This document shows, piece by piece, positions 7,341 through 17,118 of a stretch of 21,182 nucleotides of DNA. The DNA comes from Chara braunii. Its lineage: Eukaryota > Streptophyta > Charophyceae > Charales > Characeae. Both the position numbers and the translations under genes were made by a program. Below the pieces are notes generated by a model. That model saw only the letters and a list, made by a program, of their open reading frames with translations, had not been told where the DNA came from and ran no database searches. Where the stretch lies: NCBI GenBank assembly GCA_003427395.1, contig BFEA01000082.1, forward strand, positions 2,015,535 to 2,036,716, written 5' to 3'. Numbering within the stretch: the stretch's first letter is position 1; each line of letters starts with the position of its first letter.

Positions 7341-7850
7341 TCAGCGCCTGAGGGGGTGGGCCTCGAGGACACGGATCCTATTCTCGTCTCAGGGGTTAGA
7401 AGGTGGCCATCCTTTCGAGTTTTCACGCATGGTTCTTCCTTTCTCTCGTGTCATTTGTCATTTCTGTATCCATTCGTACATCTGACTCAGCGTCTAATGC
7501 TCGGGTTGAGGCTTGCGACCCCAAGCAGCACTAGCCCGTCCGACCGTTCAACCATTACAAGGGTGGCTAACTCATTTCAATGTTTCCCTCCCACTTTTCT
7601 GACTTCTCATATCCTCTCAATGCTCTGGACTTGTCTGGGATAGGTTGGATTAGGCTCCTAGGGAAGAGGATGCCTCTTTACCCATAGGTCCCCTAACCTC
7701 TCACAAGGACTCGTGCAACGACTCACTCAATCATAGATACATTATTCAAAAAGAAAATTCTCGCCATCAACTTTTCTTCCAATCTTCAATAGTTCACATG
7801 CCCTTGCCCGCGTTCAGGGTCAATCATCCCCAGTCCCTTTGTCACTACCA
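7341..7850. other. Region with no recognisable feature
   Basis: This has mixed composition, with no ORF longer than chance (a plus ORF at 7263-7643 has no domain and starts inside the minisatellite). No repeat, RNA gene or coding similarity was recognised. Confidence 0.4.
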
Positions 7851-7854
7851 AAAG

Positions 7855-8228
7855 GCTCACACTTTCTCAAGAGGAGCGAGTACTTATACAAAGTAGCACT
7901 GGTCACCCATCCCTAGTAGCATCCCTAGTCCAAAGAGCAGATACGTCGCAGTCCTTCCAAAAACAAGGAAACAAAGCTCGAATGTAAAGTCAACATGACA
8001 GACTCGTCTCATCTAGGCTCCTCTGTTTTCCCCTTGCTTTTCCCTTAGACAAAACCCAGCCGTTCACAGTTTTAACTTCTAAGTGCAATGACCCTCGTGC
8101 CTTTTTCTGAAGAAGCCACAACTTGTGCAAAGTAGTACTCGTTACCCAGTCTTTGGCCATCTCAGGTTTAGAAGTTGTCCCATCGTAGTCCATTCAAAAA
8201 GAGTTCAAATGCAAAATTCAAAATGGCA
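7855..8228. repeat. Diverged duplication, offset about 230-240 bp
   Basis: Segment 7865-8003 resembles 8105-8228. Shared ordered words include caaagtag(c/t)act(g/c)gt(c/t)accca(t/g)(c/t)c, cgtcgcagtcc/catcgtagtcc, ttc(c)aaaaa and aa(c)atg(a)cag. On the minus strand both copies encode GWVTS(A)TLYK- or DWVTS(T)TLHK-like peptides. The right copy still has a 67-codon ORF (8193-7990); the left has stops. This may be decayed coding sequence that was duplicated, or a non-coding repeat. Confidence 0.6.
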
Positions 8229-8299
8229 GTTTCACCTGCCCAGGTACCAGCCCTTCCTCAATTTCTAGGTACTTCATGTTATGCCTACTGCCCCTTTTA

Positions 8300-8910
8300 C
8301 TACCGAGTAGCCATGCGCTGAGCCTCCCCTGCACGATCATCCATCTCTTGCTGGAGTTGTCTCTTTATCCCCTGTAACTGAAGGAGTGTCTGTTCCGTGA
8401 AGAAGGTCGTTGGGGATATGCCTTCTCCCCTGCTCAGCTTTTCCCTCCCCTTCATTGCTCATTGATATCACAGGATAGTGCCCCACTGATCAAACCAATC
8501 GCTGAAAGTCGGCCCAAACTCTCTTATCCATTTGTCCTTGTCTTCCCCCGGGTCCTCCTCTCTTCCCCGTTCTTCTCTCGTGGGTGTTGTTACTTCATCC
8601 TCTTCCTCGTCGCTACTGAGGTTTATAACCTCGATGGGATCCTTCTCTTTCATCCTCTGCCTTTTCCCTAGGCTTCCTTCTTCTTCGCTAGTGGTGTCAC
8701 TTTCTGATCGGAGCACTATCGGTTCCCCCTCTCTCTGTGTAACGGTCCCCTGGTCCCTTGCTTTCTCCCACCCCTGTTTACAACCAAATTGTGATCGAAC
8801 CCCACATACAATTTCTTTTTCCTGGATCTTGATTCTCCATCCTGCCTTGTCGGCTGCTGCTCATCGGGCCTATTGATAGCGTTGCTGTCATTCTCATTTC
8901 CATACTCCAT
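8300..8910 (-). pseudogene. ORF downstream of pol: charged protein with NLS-like, SIM-like and coiled-coil segments
   Basis: I do not recognise a family. The reading starts near 8910 (MEYGNENDSNA...) in one frame and moves to the pol C-terminal frame by about 8830. It then runs through SDTTSEEE, a basic GKRQRMKEK stretch (NLS-like), and IEVINLSSDEEEDE, which has the form of a SUMO-interaction motif (hydrophobic core plus acidic tail). After stops at 8470-8468 and about 8464-8462 it ends in a heptad-like helix, TLLQLQGIKRQLQQEM, with a stop at 8302-8300. The main part (8716-8468, 82 codons) is uninterrupted. It lies directly after pol on the same strand, the slot of an env or accessory ORF, but no signal peptide or membrane segment is visible. 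It could also be the tail of the pol polyprotein. Confidence 0.5.
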
Positions 8911-8954
8911 TTTTGTCTTCTCTTGTTATCTTCTTCTTGCCTGGTCATGTTCAT

Positions 8955-10240
8955 CCATAACAGTCACCGCATCCCATCATACGCACACATTCCTCCCATC
9001 CCCATTTGCATATTTGCAAGCCTTCCCAGAACCCTTGGTTGCCCCCCGTGTAATTGGTTGTCCCATCATCCCTCAGATGCTTTGGCACATTGTCTCAACA
9101 CATAGGTCCCTCATGTAGACAGTCCCCAGAGTTTCCCCACAAGATATGATACATTGTCCCCGGCTCCCAAGCCCATTCATAGTCAGCCCAGGCAGTCACC
9201 CCATGTTCCACAAAAGATAAGACACACAGACGAACAACCCCTGTGGTCATGATCACTTCCACAGGGAGGCGGTCCGGAACTATAGCCAGCTGAGCTGCCA
9301 ATTCCCCTCTTTCCCCGTCCTGAGCCTCTTGTAACCATTGTTCTACAGGATCCCTGCTCAAAAACCTAATCAGCCTCTGTCTCGGAAACGGCCCTCTTAT
9401 GCTAGTGCCATCAAGATCCTCAAGTTCGAACGTGTTCAGTCCCACCCGCTTAGCGATCTTGTAGGGCCCTTTGAACCTCTTTCCCAGCTGCCCAGATCAC
9501 GTGCTTTCAAGAGCCGAGTTCCTAACTAGCACCTTTTCCCCTACTTGGAGCAGCTCCTTCCGGATATTCTTCACCTGGTCCCACCTTGCTTTGTCCCTCA
9601 TCCGACTATCCATCACACGGTTAACCACTTCCCCCAGTGCCTCCTCATTTTTGACGACCTGTTGGCAGCGTGCGGCGATTAACTCTTCCGTGGACAAGTG
9701 CGGGTCATCATCTAGCCTGTTCCAGGTAGGGACCAGGGCCTCTACCGGAAAGTCGATCTCCCTTCCATACCAGAGTTCCGCTGGGATGCACCCCGTCGTT
9801 CTTTTTGGTATCATGTTCTCAGAGAAGACTGCCTGCTTAAGGTACCGTGACCAATTTCCCAAGTCATTTGCTGCCAGCTTAGTAATTGTATTTTTCAAGG
9901 TCCGGTGCCCCCTTTCTACTGGTGCGTTTGCCTCAGGATGATAAGGTTTAGTGATCTTGATCGGTACGCATAGTGTCTTGAGCCTACTCAACACCTCCTA
10001 GTTGACGAATTTTGTCCCGTTGTCTGATATGAACCTGCGCACAAAGGGGTGTCTCAGGTAGAAGTCTTCTATCCAATCGGCAACTCCTTTCCCTGTCTTC
10101 CTCTTGAGGGCTACGGCCTCTACGTAACCACTAAGGTTATCCCTTGCGTCCAGGATGTACCTGTATCCATCCGCTGATACAGGCATGACCGCGAGGTCAA
10201 GGTGGACCAACTGTCCCACCCCAATACGCGGGTAGGTCTA
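8955..10240 (-). pseudogene. Integrase catalytic core and C-terminal domain (Ty3/gypsy pol, 3' part)
   Basis: The integrase would insert element DNA into the host genome. In one minus frame the core shows HLDLAVMP (first Asp), ISDNGTKF (second Asp) and PYHPEANAPVERGH (Glu). The last Asp and the Glu are separated by exactly 35 codons (D-35-E), counting one stop. Further on are a KVLVRN strand, KRFKGPYKI (GPY/F-type C-terminal motif) and a short domain ending in WADYEWAWEPGTMYHILW. No chromodomain was recognised. In-frame stops are TAG at 10000-9998, TGA at 9499-9497 and TGA at about 9097-9095; reading resumes in the same frame each time. The frame differs from the upstream HHCC segment, so a frameshift lies near 10225-10245. 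The catalytic triad itself is intact, but the gene is broken. Confidence 0.88.
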
Positions 10241-11130
10241 AGGGGTTCGAAGACGCGTGCGGAACTCCTCTCCTGGCATATCAGGCATGTTTGGCAATAC
10301 GTTGCCACCATTCCTGCCATACCTGGCCAGAAGTAAAGTGGTGCAATTTTCGCAGGGGTCCCTTTTGAAGACATGTGCCCTCCAGCTAGTCCATCGTGCA
10401 TTGTCTGGATCACGTCTAACTGCCTAGACCTTCCGCACACGACCCGTCTAGAAATCATTCCCTCTTCTTTTTTGAACAGATGGTCGTGCCTCAAGACATA
10501 CTTTTCGGCTTCCTCCCTTGTCTTGGGGCTGACTTCCAAGGGCTGCTTGTTTCCTATAAGCAGCAGACCGATTTTCTTGAAGACACCCTCATACATCTGT
10601 ATGAGGAAAAATTCTCGTTCCTTCTGATCGGTACCCTGCTCTACTTGAACCTGATTGACTAGGTGCTGCCATTCCCTTCGCGCCCAGGTTTCTGCCAGGG
10701 TCATCACAACGTCCTGTCCCCCTTCAACGGCCATTGCCATCAATTCCTCTTTAGGCCCAACCGGTGCTCCCCACGAATCATTTTCCTCTTTGCGCCTAAA
10801 CGTTGCGGTCGGCCCTTCCCTGAGTTCCGCCACTACCGTAGGCGCACCTTTTTCCAGAGTCTGGATCAGCAACTGGCCCATTGTCGGCGCGGCGTCCGCC
10901 ATCTCGTTTTCTACAGTAAGGGTTCCTCCCTCATATTCCAGGAAGGCATCGATTGGCTCCGCGTCCTCTATGCCCTCCAGCGTGATACAGACCCTACTCA
11001 GCCCATCCGCCCTATTTCGAAGCCCCGCAATTCGCTCGACCTTGTAGTCGAATTGCCAAATGAAGCCTATCCATCTGCCGACGGTGGAGTCTATAGGCTT
11101 ATAATTCTTTAGTGCCCCGACAACGTTGAT
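10240..11130 (-). pseudogene. RNase H tail and integrase HHCC zinc-binding domain (Ty3/gypsy pol, middle part)
   Basis: This frame (long ORF 11190-10120) enters the real reading near 11125 with the end of RNase H (INVVGALKNYKP, then WQFDYKVERIAGLRNRADGLSRV, a typical RNase H end). A linker of about 150 residues follows. The integrase N-terminal domain comes next: HDGLAGGH supplies two His and YCQTCLICQ the Cys pair, giving HHCC. The sequence EPLRPTR then leads into the core. Its first 20 codons (before about 11125) and its last 40 (after about 10240) are shadow translation, because the upstream RNase H and downstream core are in other frames. There are therefore single-base or similar indels near 11120 and 10235. 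No internal stop is seen in between. Confidence 0.85.
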
Positions 11131-11591
11131 GGGTCGATCCTTAAGATAAATCGCCTCCCGAACAGATACGCCTGGAAGGTCATAAGGCAATGCAGGATCG
11201 CTAAGACCTTTTTCTTGAACTGTGAGTACCGCCGTTCTGCTGAATTCAAGGTCCTACTTTCAAACCTGATTGGTCTCTTCTTGCCTTCCTCGCTTTTCTG
11301 TACCGGTACCCCTCCTACTGCCAATGGTCCCCCATCCATTTCTAAGTTAAAGGGCCGTCCTACTTCGTTATTGAAGCAGAGCGCCGCTAAGGTAACCTGA
11401 TCGGAGGATAGGATGTCTTTGAGGGTCTGGGCTGCCGCTTCACTATCCTCAGTCCATTCCATGGTGCCACCTTCCCTAATCATTGCGCTGATAGGCTCAG
11501 CTATCTTTGCGAAGCCTTTGATAAAGATCCTCCAAAATCCGACCACCCCTAGGAAGGCTCTTACTTCCGTCGTGGTGCGCAGAGGTGTTGG
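11109..11591 (-). pseudogene. Reverse transcriptase connection and RNase H (Ty3/gypsy pol)
   Basis: In the same frame as RT and separated from it only by TGA at 11594-11592, this part encodes the RT end (EVRAFLGVVGFWRIFIKGFAKIAEPI) and RNase H. Visible RNase H points are NLEMDGGPLAVGG (first Asp), RRYSQFKKKVLAIL and LRIDP (later Asp). Ty3-type RNase H normally has a catalytic Glu before the LAI block; here that place reads Lys, which a G-to-A change would explain. The frame ends at 11109 because of an indel just upstream. The enzyme would degrade the RNA template during reverse transcription; this copy is inactive. Confidence 0.88.
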
Positions 11592-12548
11592 TCATTGAGA
11601 GATCTTATCTGTCTTTGTCGGATCAGGTTTCCTTCCATAGGCCCCGCAACGAAACCCCAGTATGGTTACTTCCAGAACGACCAGAATGCTCTTTGGCCCG
11701 CTTGCGGTAATATTATAAACTAGGAATCGCTGAAGTAGGTCCTTGATATCCTGCAAGTGATCCCAAACAAATTTCCGTATGCCCGGTTGAATTTCCGTCT
11801 CATCCTTGTATCGCGCGCCTTTTACGGGATTATCATCTATATATGGTTCGCATTTTTTTGGAAACATGTCCCCTGCGACAGCGAGCATCCTCCTCTGCGC
11901 CTCTGCTACCGCGTTTGTGAATCCCATATGGGTCACTTGCATCTGCAACTGCCCTACTAGTGTGTGCATGGTGGTATACGGCCTATATCTCGCATCGAGC
12001 GGCAGTTGGTCATATCCTGAGTACAGATCTATCAGGGAGGAAATGCTTCGCCCGGCGCGGGATTCTGCCAACAGGTCAGCCTGTGGGAGCGACCCTGCAT
12101 CCCGGATCGTTACTGCATTCAGCTTCTGCAGGTCCTGGATCCATCTGCGTGTTTTGTTGGGCTTCCGGAAAACGAACCACTTGTTCGCATAGGGTGATGC
12201 GGTGGGCTCGGCTACGAACGAGTCTATCTTGGCTCTTAGCAAGTCGGTGACCTCTGCTACTATCCCAAACTCGTAGGCCGACTCTTTATCATTCCAGCAT
12301 TCATGTTCTACGGTGTGGATCCGAATGGGGGGAATTAGTTTTGCGTCCAGCCGTCCTTTCTGGTGATCATTGAAGGCGAAGGCTAGATGAAACTCTTGGC
12401 ACACCCTTCTTATTAACTGAGTTTCCTCCATTGTTAAGAACCCTTCCACGTCTATTTTCATAGTTTCTGCTACCTCATCAGGTATCCGATGCCCCTCTGC
12501 TACTCGCCTCTCCCTTATTACCTGCAGGATTTCCTCCTCCTTTTCCAT
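11592..12548 (-). pseudogene. Reverse transcriptase (Ty3/gypsy pol)
   Basis: The RT copies element RNA into DNA. In the 318-codon frame, residues about 118-140 are SPYANKWFVFRKPNKTRRWI (fingers), residues 171-180 SLIDLYSGYD hold the first catalytic Asp, residues 207-216 THMGFTNAVA form the motif usually reading P-x-G-x-x-N, and residues 236-239 YIDD form the catalytic box. PGIRKFVWDHLQD (255-267) and TILGFRCGAYGRKPDPTKTDKI follow. The segment after YIDD recalls fungal and lower-plant Ty3 elements more than the usual plant YLDD type; this is from memory of the family. No stop lies inside; TGA at 11594-11592 cuts it from RNase H. The first Met is arbitrary, since the polyprotein continues upstream in frame. 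Confidence 0.92.
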
Positions 12549-13118
12549 AGCCTCTTCCTTTTATGTCTCCACTAGGATCGAGACCGGTTTGACCTTCTTT
12601 CCTACGGGTTTGTACTTTCGCACTCTTCCTTCCGGGATCGTTCTCCTTAAAAATGAACGGTCGGGATCGGCCTTGCCACCTTCATGGCGCATGGTTGGAG
12701 ACTAACAACTTTTTTATTCAGACAGTAGCCTTTCTGAACCTCCTCTTCGAATTTTGCAAGCGTCAACTTTGTGATATCTAATAGCCTTGATAAGTTGCAG
12801 CAAATCGGGGATTTCAAGGACTACTTCGGTCGTTTCTTTCTGGCTTTCCTTCGGCTTGGGCAGACTGGCCCCAAGTTCAACTTCCGACTCTTTTTTTGTG
12901 ACCATAACGCCTAGGACCTTGTCCTCTTGCCTTCTTTTCTTCAGGGGCAGGCCCATTTTGATCCACTCCTTTTTGCTAAAGACTTCCTCAATCATGATTT
13001 CTACCCTTTCCTTCATACCTTCCAACCGTGTGAATGCCCCTTTTCGCGCACTTTCTTCAAATGTGGGTGACTAGGTGGCCAACTTGCCCTTTGGGAGATC
13101 CCCTCCAGTTCCAAGGAG
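12549..13118 (-). pseudogene. Linker between protease and RT, broken by several stops
   Basis: The linker is in the same frame as gag-protease and RT, so it was probably part of one gag-pol ORF. It carries stops at 13073-13071 (TAG), 12716-12714 (TAA), 12704-12702 (TAG) and 12563-12561 (TAA), besides the TGA at 13121-13119. The open part 13025-12714 encodes a charged helical peptide (MKERVEIMIEEVFSKKEW..., basic LKKRRQ) with no recognised domain. The cluster of stops between 12716 and 12561 may mark a lost segment or a real boundary between gag-protease and RT. Confidence 0.6.
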
Positions 13119-15857
13119 TCAGAGGAGTTCTCCGCGGCCAGTCACTGGGTCCTCTATGTCTACCATATACGTGCCATTGTGCATGTGCATGCCTATCATT
13201 TCTACGTTCGCAAACCATGGTCTCCCGAGGATTATGCTGTGGTCCATGTCCTCCATTACGGTCATTCGCTGAAACGACCAGATCGCTTCTCGGATTCCTG
13301 CCTTAACTGCGCACTTGGTGACACACCCTGCGAAGGGAATTTCCCCGTCGGCTCCCCGGATGCTTCCTGTCACTTCCTTGTTTATTGTGCAACCCGTGAT
13401 TGTCGCAAAATCCCGTCGTATGAGGGTGATTTTTGCACCTCCGTCCACCAAGGCGTCCGTGTGGTCAGTTCGGACCTGAACTTTTAGTTTCCCTACGGGT
13501 AATGCATGGAAGATTAGCTTTGTCCTAGGTGGTGCCCTCATGACTTCGGCCCCCTCTCGGTCTGGTATGCTCAGGCGGATGTCCGCAAAGGCTTTCTCCA
13601 GATCTTCCAGATCCCCTGGAATTCTTTGGAGGTTAGAGACTCCTTGGGGCGCCTCGGCCTCTTCGGCTTCTTGTTCCTGTGGTTCCGGGGCCTCTTCTAT
13701 CTCTACGCGTCTGCGCGTTAGCAGGTGCCTAAGCCCCTTAAGCAATCTCGGGCTTGCTTGCAACATGGTTTGAAACGACACGGACACCATGGTGCCCAAG
13801 AGCTTGCTCAAGGTGTCATCGACTTCCGATACAGCCAGGATCGGGATTTGGTATCTAAATTTCTTCTTTGCTGCCATAACCTTGTCTACCGGCTCTTCTT
13901 CCCTTACCTTTCCGTAGACCTTCTCCTGCTCCCCGACGTTGGCTTCTTGCTGGTCTGCACTAGTCCCTACGGCTTCTTCCATTACGGTCTCTCGGATGAG
14001 CTTCTTTTCCGCACCGGCCCGTCGGGTAGTGATATTTACCCTATCCTGCCCATTGCCTTCTAGGATAAAATTGGCATGTGGCCCCCACCCCCTTGGTTGG
14101 TCCCAGACAACGTCCGCTACCGGCTCTGCTTCTACGGTGACTATATCCAAATTGTTCAGGAGGATGACGACACGCCACATTCCTCCTGGCAAGTTCCAAT
14201 TTATGCGCTCTCCCTGGGGTCCGAGAATTTCACCCTTGAGGGACCTACTGCACCTTTGCCGCACAATGTCGTGGTTGAGTCTCGGACAGGCCCGTACGAA
14301 GTGCCCGACCATTGTGCAATACTTGCATTGTTCGTTGGCCGGGTCCCTCCTGCCAAACCCCCGCTTTGCTACAGTTGCGGGAACCACGGCCTCTTGGGGT
14401 GGGAGGGGGGGTCGGGACACTTGCACCTGTATTACTAATAGCGCGTTCTCCACTCGTTCTATCTTATTGTCAACCCCGTGCACCCGCTCGTGCAAACTCT
14501 CTATCCCCTTCTTGACCTTATCTCTCGTTTTCCCAGTCAAATCTATAACCTCTCCTTCCTTGAGCAGGGCTAGCGTCTCGGTTACTACTGTCTTTTCTGC
14601 AAGATCTGTTACGGTGCTGAAGTCAACGTCCCTTGTGTATTCGAACTTGCTGATCTGCTGGTAGGCCGACAGAATCTTATCTTTATCGAACTCGGAGAAC
14701 TGCTTGAGGAAGTATTTACTCATTATAAGGTCTGTTACCCCAGGAATTCGCAGTGCAACTAGAGTGAACGCCCTCAGGAAGTCATTGTAGGTTGTGTAAT
14801 TTTTTCTATGGACTGCCGCCAATTCGGCTTCCGTTGCCATTTTCTTTGCCTTCAGGTACTTTCTCATCATCTCATTTCGGGTTTCTTTCCAGGAACCGCT
14901 AGTGGCAACGATAGTCATAATATCCCTCCCTAAGCTCAACGACACGTGCTGCCCTAAGTGGTCCATCTTCTCTTCCTCAGTCCATTTCAGCAGGGTTGCC
15001 AGGTTCTCGTAATCTATCAGGAATTCTGTGATGTTTGCCCCATCGAAAGTGAGTTTCTTCTTTGCATCTGCGAGGTACCCCTGATTCTTATTCAGAGCCC
15101 GGGTGAGAGTGGCTACTATTCTCTTAAGTCCCCCATCAGAGCTACCTGCTTCCCCGACGACACTAGTTCCCTCTCCGTCCTTGCTTTTCCTTTGTTTTTC
15201 CCCGGCCTTGGACGTACCCTCCGGATCAAACCAACCTAACAGCCTTTCCCTGAGACTCCAGAGTCCATCACACCCCTTCGTTATTTTCGGCGTGGCGGGC
15301 AGACGACTAGCGCCGCTATCGATAGCCGGCGAGGTCGTGGCCTTTTCTGCCCCTATGGCCGAGGAGTCCCCCTTTTCTTTCTCTTTCTTGCTGGGCGCTC
15401 CCTTATGACTACTATCCTTACCTTCGTACCTGGCTTCGCCCTGACTGGTCCTGCGCCCCTCTCGTAGCCCTTCCCCCTGGGGATCCTCTTCATTCCCAGC
15501 CATCATTTGCTCGATAAGTCTCGCCTTATACTTTGCAGTCCGCCTTTCTATTTCTGCCAGCTTACAGCGTGCGTCCGAGACTTTCGCTTTCTTGGGCGTG
15601 GTTCCTTCGGAGTTCCGAGGACTCGCCCTCTCGCTGTCCCTTCCTTCCCTATTCTCCTGCGGCCCTCTTTTGCTACCCCCATCTTTCGCCGAACTTTTCC
15701 CCGTGGAGAGACCCTTCCCATCTTCTTTGGTCCCCTCTGGCTTAGCTGACTCTCGGTCCGACCCCTCGTTCCGTTCCACATCCCTATTCGTACCCCGACG
15801 CCCTTTGCTCTGCAGTCCTTCGGCTTGTTCTTGTGATGCCATTTCTTTACCTAGCAT
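13119..15857 (-). CDS. Gag-protease polyprotein (Ty3/gypsy-type)
   Basis: Of 912 codons, open throughout. Residues 1-250 are a charged, Ser/Gly/Lys-rich, probably disordered region with a short heptad stretch (KLAEIERRTAKYKARLIEQM, about 99-118). Residues about 255-440 are a helical region in the place of a Ty3 capsid (LTFDGANITEFLIDYENLA, then YLKAKKM and FLRAF). Residues 511-524 are a CX2CX4HX4C zinc knuckle (CKYCTMVGHFVRAC) for RNA binding. Residues about 785-880 are an aspartic protease: ALVDGGAKITLI at 802-813 and IILGRPW at 875-881. The active-site box reads DGGA where D-S/T-G-A is usual. TGA at 13121-13119 ends the frame, but pol follows in the same frame, so this stop may be secondary. 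M1 is preceded by an A/T-run; M6 is an alternative start. Gag would form the particle and the protease would process it. Confidence 0.88.
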   Translation of the reverse strand: MLGKEMASQEQAEGLQSKGRRGTNRDVERNEGSDRESAKPEGTKEDGKGLSTGKSSAKDGGSKRGPQENREGRDSERASPRNSEGTTPKKAKVSDARCKLAEIERRTAKYKARLIEQMMAGNEEDPQGEGLREGRRTSQGEARYEGKDSSHKGAPSKKEKEKGDSSAIGAEKATTSPAIDSGASRLPATPKITKGCDGLWSLRERLLGWFDPEGTSKAGEKQRKSKDGEGTSVVGEAGSSDGGLKRIVATLTRALNKNQGYLADAKKKLTFDGANITEFLIDYENLATLLKWTEEEKMDHLGQHVSLSLGRDIMTIVATSGSWKETRNEMMRKYLKAKKMATEAELAAVHRKNYTTYNDFLRAFTLVALRIPGVTDLIMSKYFLKQFSEFDKDKILSAYQQISKFEYTRDVDFSTVTDLAEKTVVTETLALLKEGEVIDLTGKTRDKVKKGIESLHERVHGVDNKIERVENALLVIQVQVSRPPLPPQEAVVPATVAKRGFGRRDPANEQCKYCTMVGHFVRACPRLNHDIVRQRCSRSLKGEILGPQGERINWNLPGGMWRVVILLNNLDIVTVEAEPVADVVWDQPRGWGPHANFILEGNGQDRVNITTRRAGAEKKLIRETVMEEAVGTSADQQEANVGEQEKVYGKVREEEPVDKVMAAKKKFRYQIPILAVSEVDDTLSKLLGTMVSVSFQTMLQASPRLLKGLRHLLTRRRVEIEEAPEPQEQEAEEAEAPQGVSNLQRIPGDLEDLEKAFADIRLSIPDREGAEVMRAPPRTKLIFHALPVGKLKVQVRTDHTDALVDGGAKITLIRRDFATITGCTINKEVTGSIRGADGEIPFAGCVTKCAVKAGIREAIWSFQRMTVMEDMDHSIILGRPWFANVEMIGMHMHNGTYMVDIEDPVTGRGELL

Positions 15858-16290
15858 TCACATGGAAAAAAAAATTGCGGAATTGGCCGGTTGTTCATAA
15901 CTTTCCTAATCCCGTTCCTAAAGTCCATTCGTTTTCATGCCTTTCCCGTCTTATATTAGTCGGAACAACTCTTCTGACGTTTGTTTTATAGGGCGTCATT
16001 CGGAATTCCTCCGCCGGGGAACTTGCCGCCGAGGTTTGGCATTTTGTCACTGGCGTGCCCCGGTTCTTAGGGCGGTGTTTGAGCCCATTGGCTTTCCTAT
16101 CGAGGATAGCCCTTTCGGGTTCCAGACATCGAATACCCCAGCGTTCTCAGCGTGAGTGGTCCTCCTAGTTCCTTCCTGCCACATCCTCAGGTACAACGGA
16201 ACTCCGACCACTACCCCCTTTTTGCTGACGGCCAACTTCTCATTTTAATATCCTTTCTTTATTTTTCCCGCCTTCCCCTGGCGCCTTTTC
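15858..16290 (-). other. 433-bp leader between P4 and gag
   Basis: No supported gene. A minus 62-codon ORF at 16235-16047 lacks recognisable features. Just before the gag start is a run of T (minus strand) followed by CCATGTGAATGCTAGG. This stretch would have to allow ribosomes to reach gag if P1 to P4 are translated from the same RNA; no clear signal for that was seen. Confidence 0.3.
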
Positions 16291-17071
16291 TCACGCTGGT
16301 CCCTCAGGCCTACCTTGCTCGTCCGGTTCCTCGAACACGTCAGCCACCCCGGCAAGATAGTTTTCTCCCATTTCTATTTCCCTGACGATTATCGGTTCAT
16401 ATTCCTCAAATGCCAAGCGCGGCGAATCGAGTATCAAGATTTCAATGAGGTCAAGTAATTCCCAGGCCTGATTTCCCCAGAACGGTCCGTGCCTGACCGA
16501 CATATCGTAAAACATTCCCGTCGTCTGTGGCCGGAAGTGGTGGATCCAGACCAGGGTCGAATCCACCAGGTCCCTGACTCTCTTGAGGCTGCCGAATACC
16601 AGGTCCACCATGAAGCGGGGGACTCGGCACCTCAACCCTGTCATTGGGGCCTTAAATTCTCGCCAACCTCCTACCTCCACCCGGGTTCTCAGTCCCACAC
16701 CCCTTCTTCCTCGCACCTCCTGGCCTATTCGGTTCAGTACCCTAGTAGCCCTTTGAAAGATTGGTAGCAATCCATGCCCTAGTGCGAGTTCCGTTCCTAG
16801 CATGTGCCATCCAAGTTTTGGTAGGTATACGGTTCCAGTCACCCTGAGATCAGTATATAGATCGTCCTCTGGTCCCCTGTTAATCCTCATACCATCCCGC
16901 AAACATTCTACCATCATGAACGCCTGGTCCCTTCCCAACGACTCTCCATTCGGTGTCAAGTCCTCGGACCATGTAGCTTGCCGGGAGCGATACCTCCCAT
17001 CCGCCTCCACATTCCGTAGGTGGCCGCGGGTGTGTGGGCCGTCGCGACATCCGGGCGCGTCTCATCGCCAT
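16291..17071 (-). pseudogene. P4: fourth member of an unrecognised paralogous ORF family, one frameshift
   Basis: I know no family for this protein. The start is taken at ATG 17071 (MAMRRARMSRRP), because the first 45 codons (GGWEVSLP..., GLDTEW) align with P3 (GGVEISLL..., VVDWVG). The frame then shifts within a G/A-run near 16935-16945 into the long frame ending at 16291. That part holds TGTVYLPKLGWHM, GGWREFKAP, CRVPRFMVDLVFG, FYDMSVRHGPFWGNQAWELLDLI and an acidic end (IIVREIEMGENYLAGVADVFEEPDE). These blocks recur in the same order in P1 and P2, and partly in P3. It looks like a soluble alpha/beta protein of about 255 residues without signal peptide or membrane segment. It lies 433 bp upstream of gag on the same strand. 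Confidence 0.6.
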
Positions 17072-17118
17072 TTTTGATTAACAGTCCCCTGCACAGTTTA
17101 AACAGCAAGCGAGTTTGC

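Noticed and set aside
8300-8910. Envelope gene after pol
   Set aside because: No signal peptide, membrane segment or glycoprotein-like pattern; the ORF is highly charged with an NLS-like stretch.
10201-10225. GTG/ATG-like start for a separate integrase protein
   Set aside because: The core is the continuation of the HHCC segment after a frameshift; a separate start is not needed.
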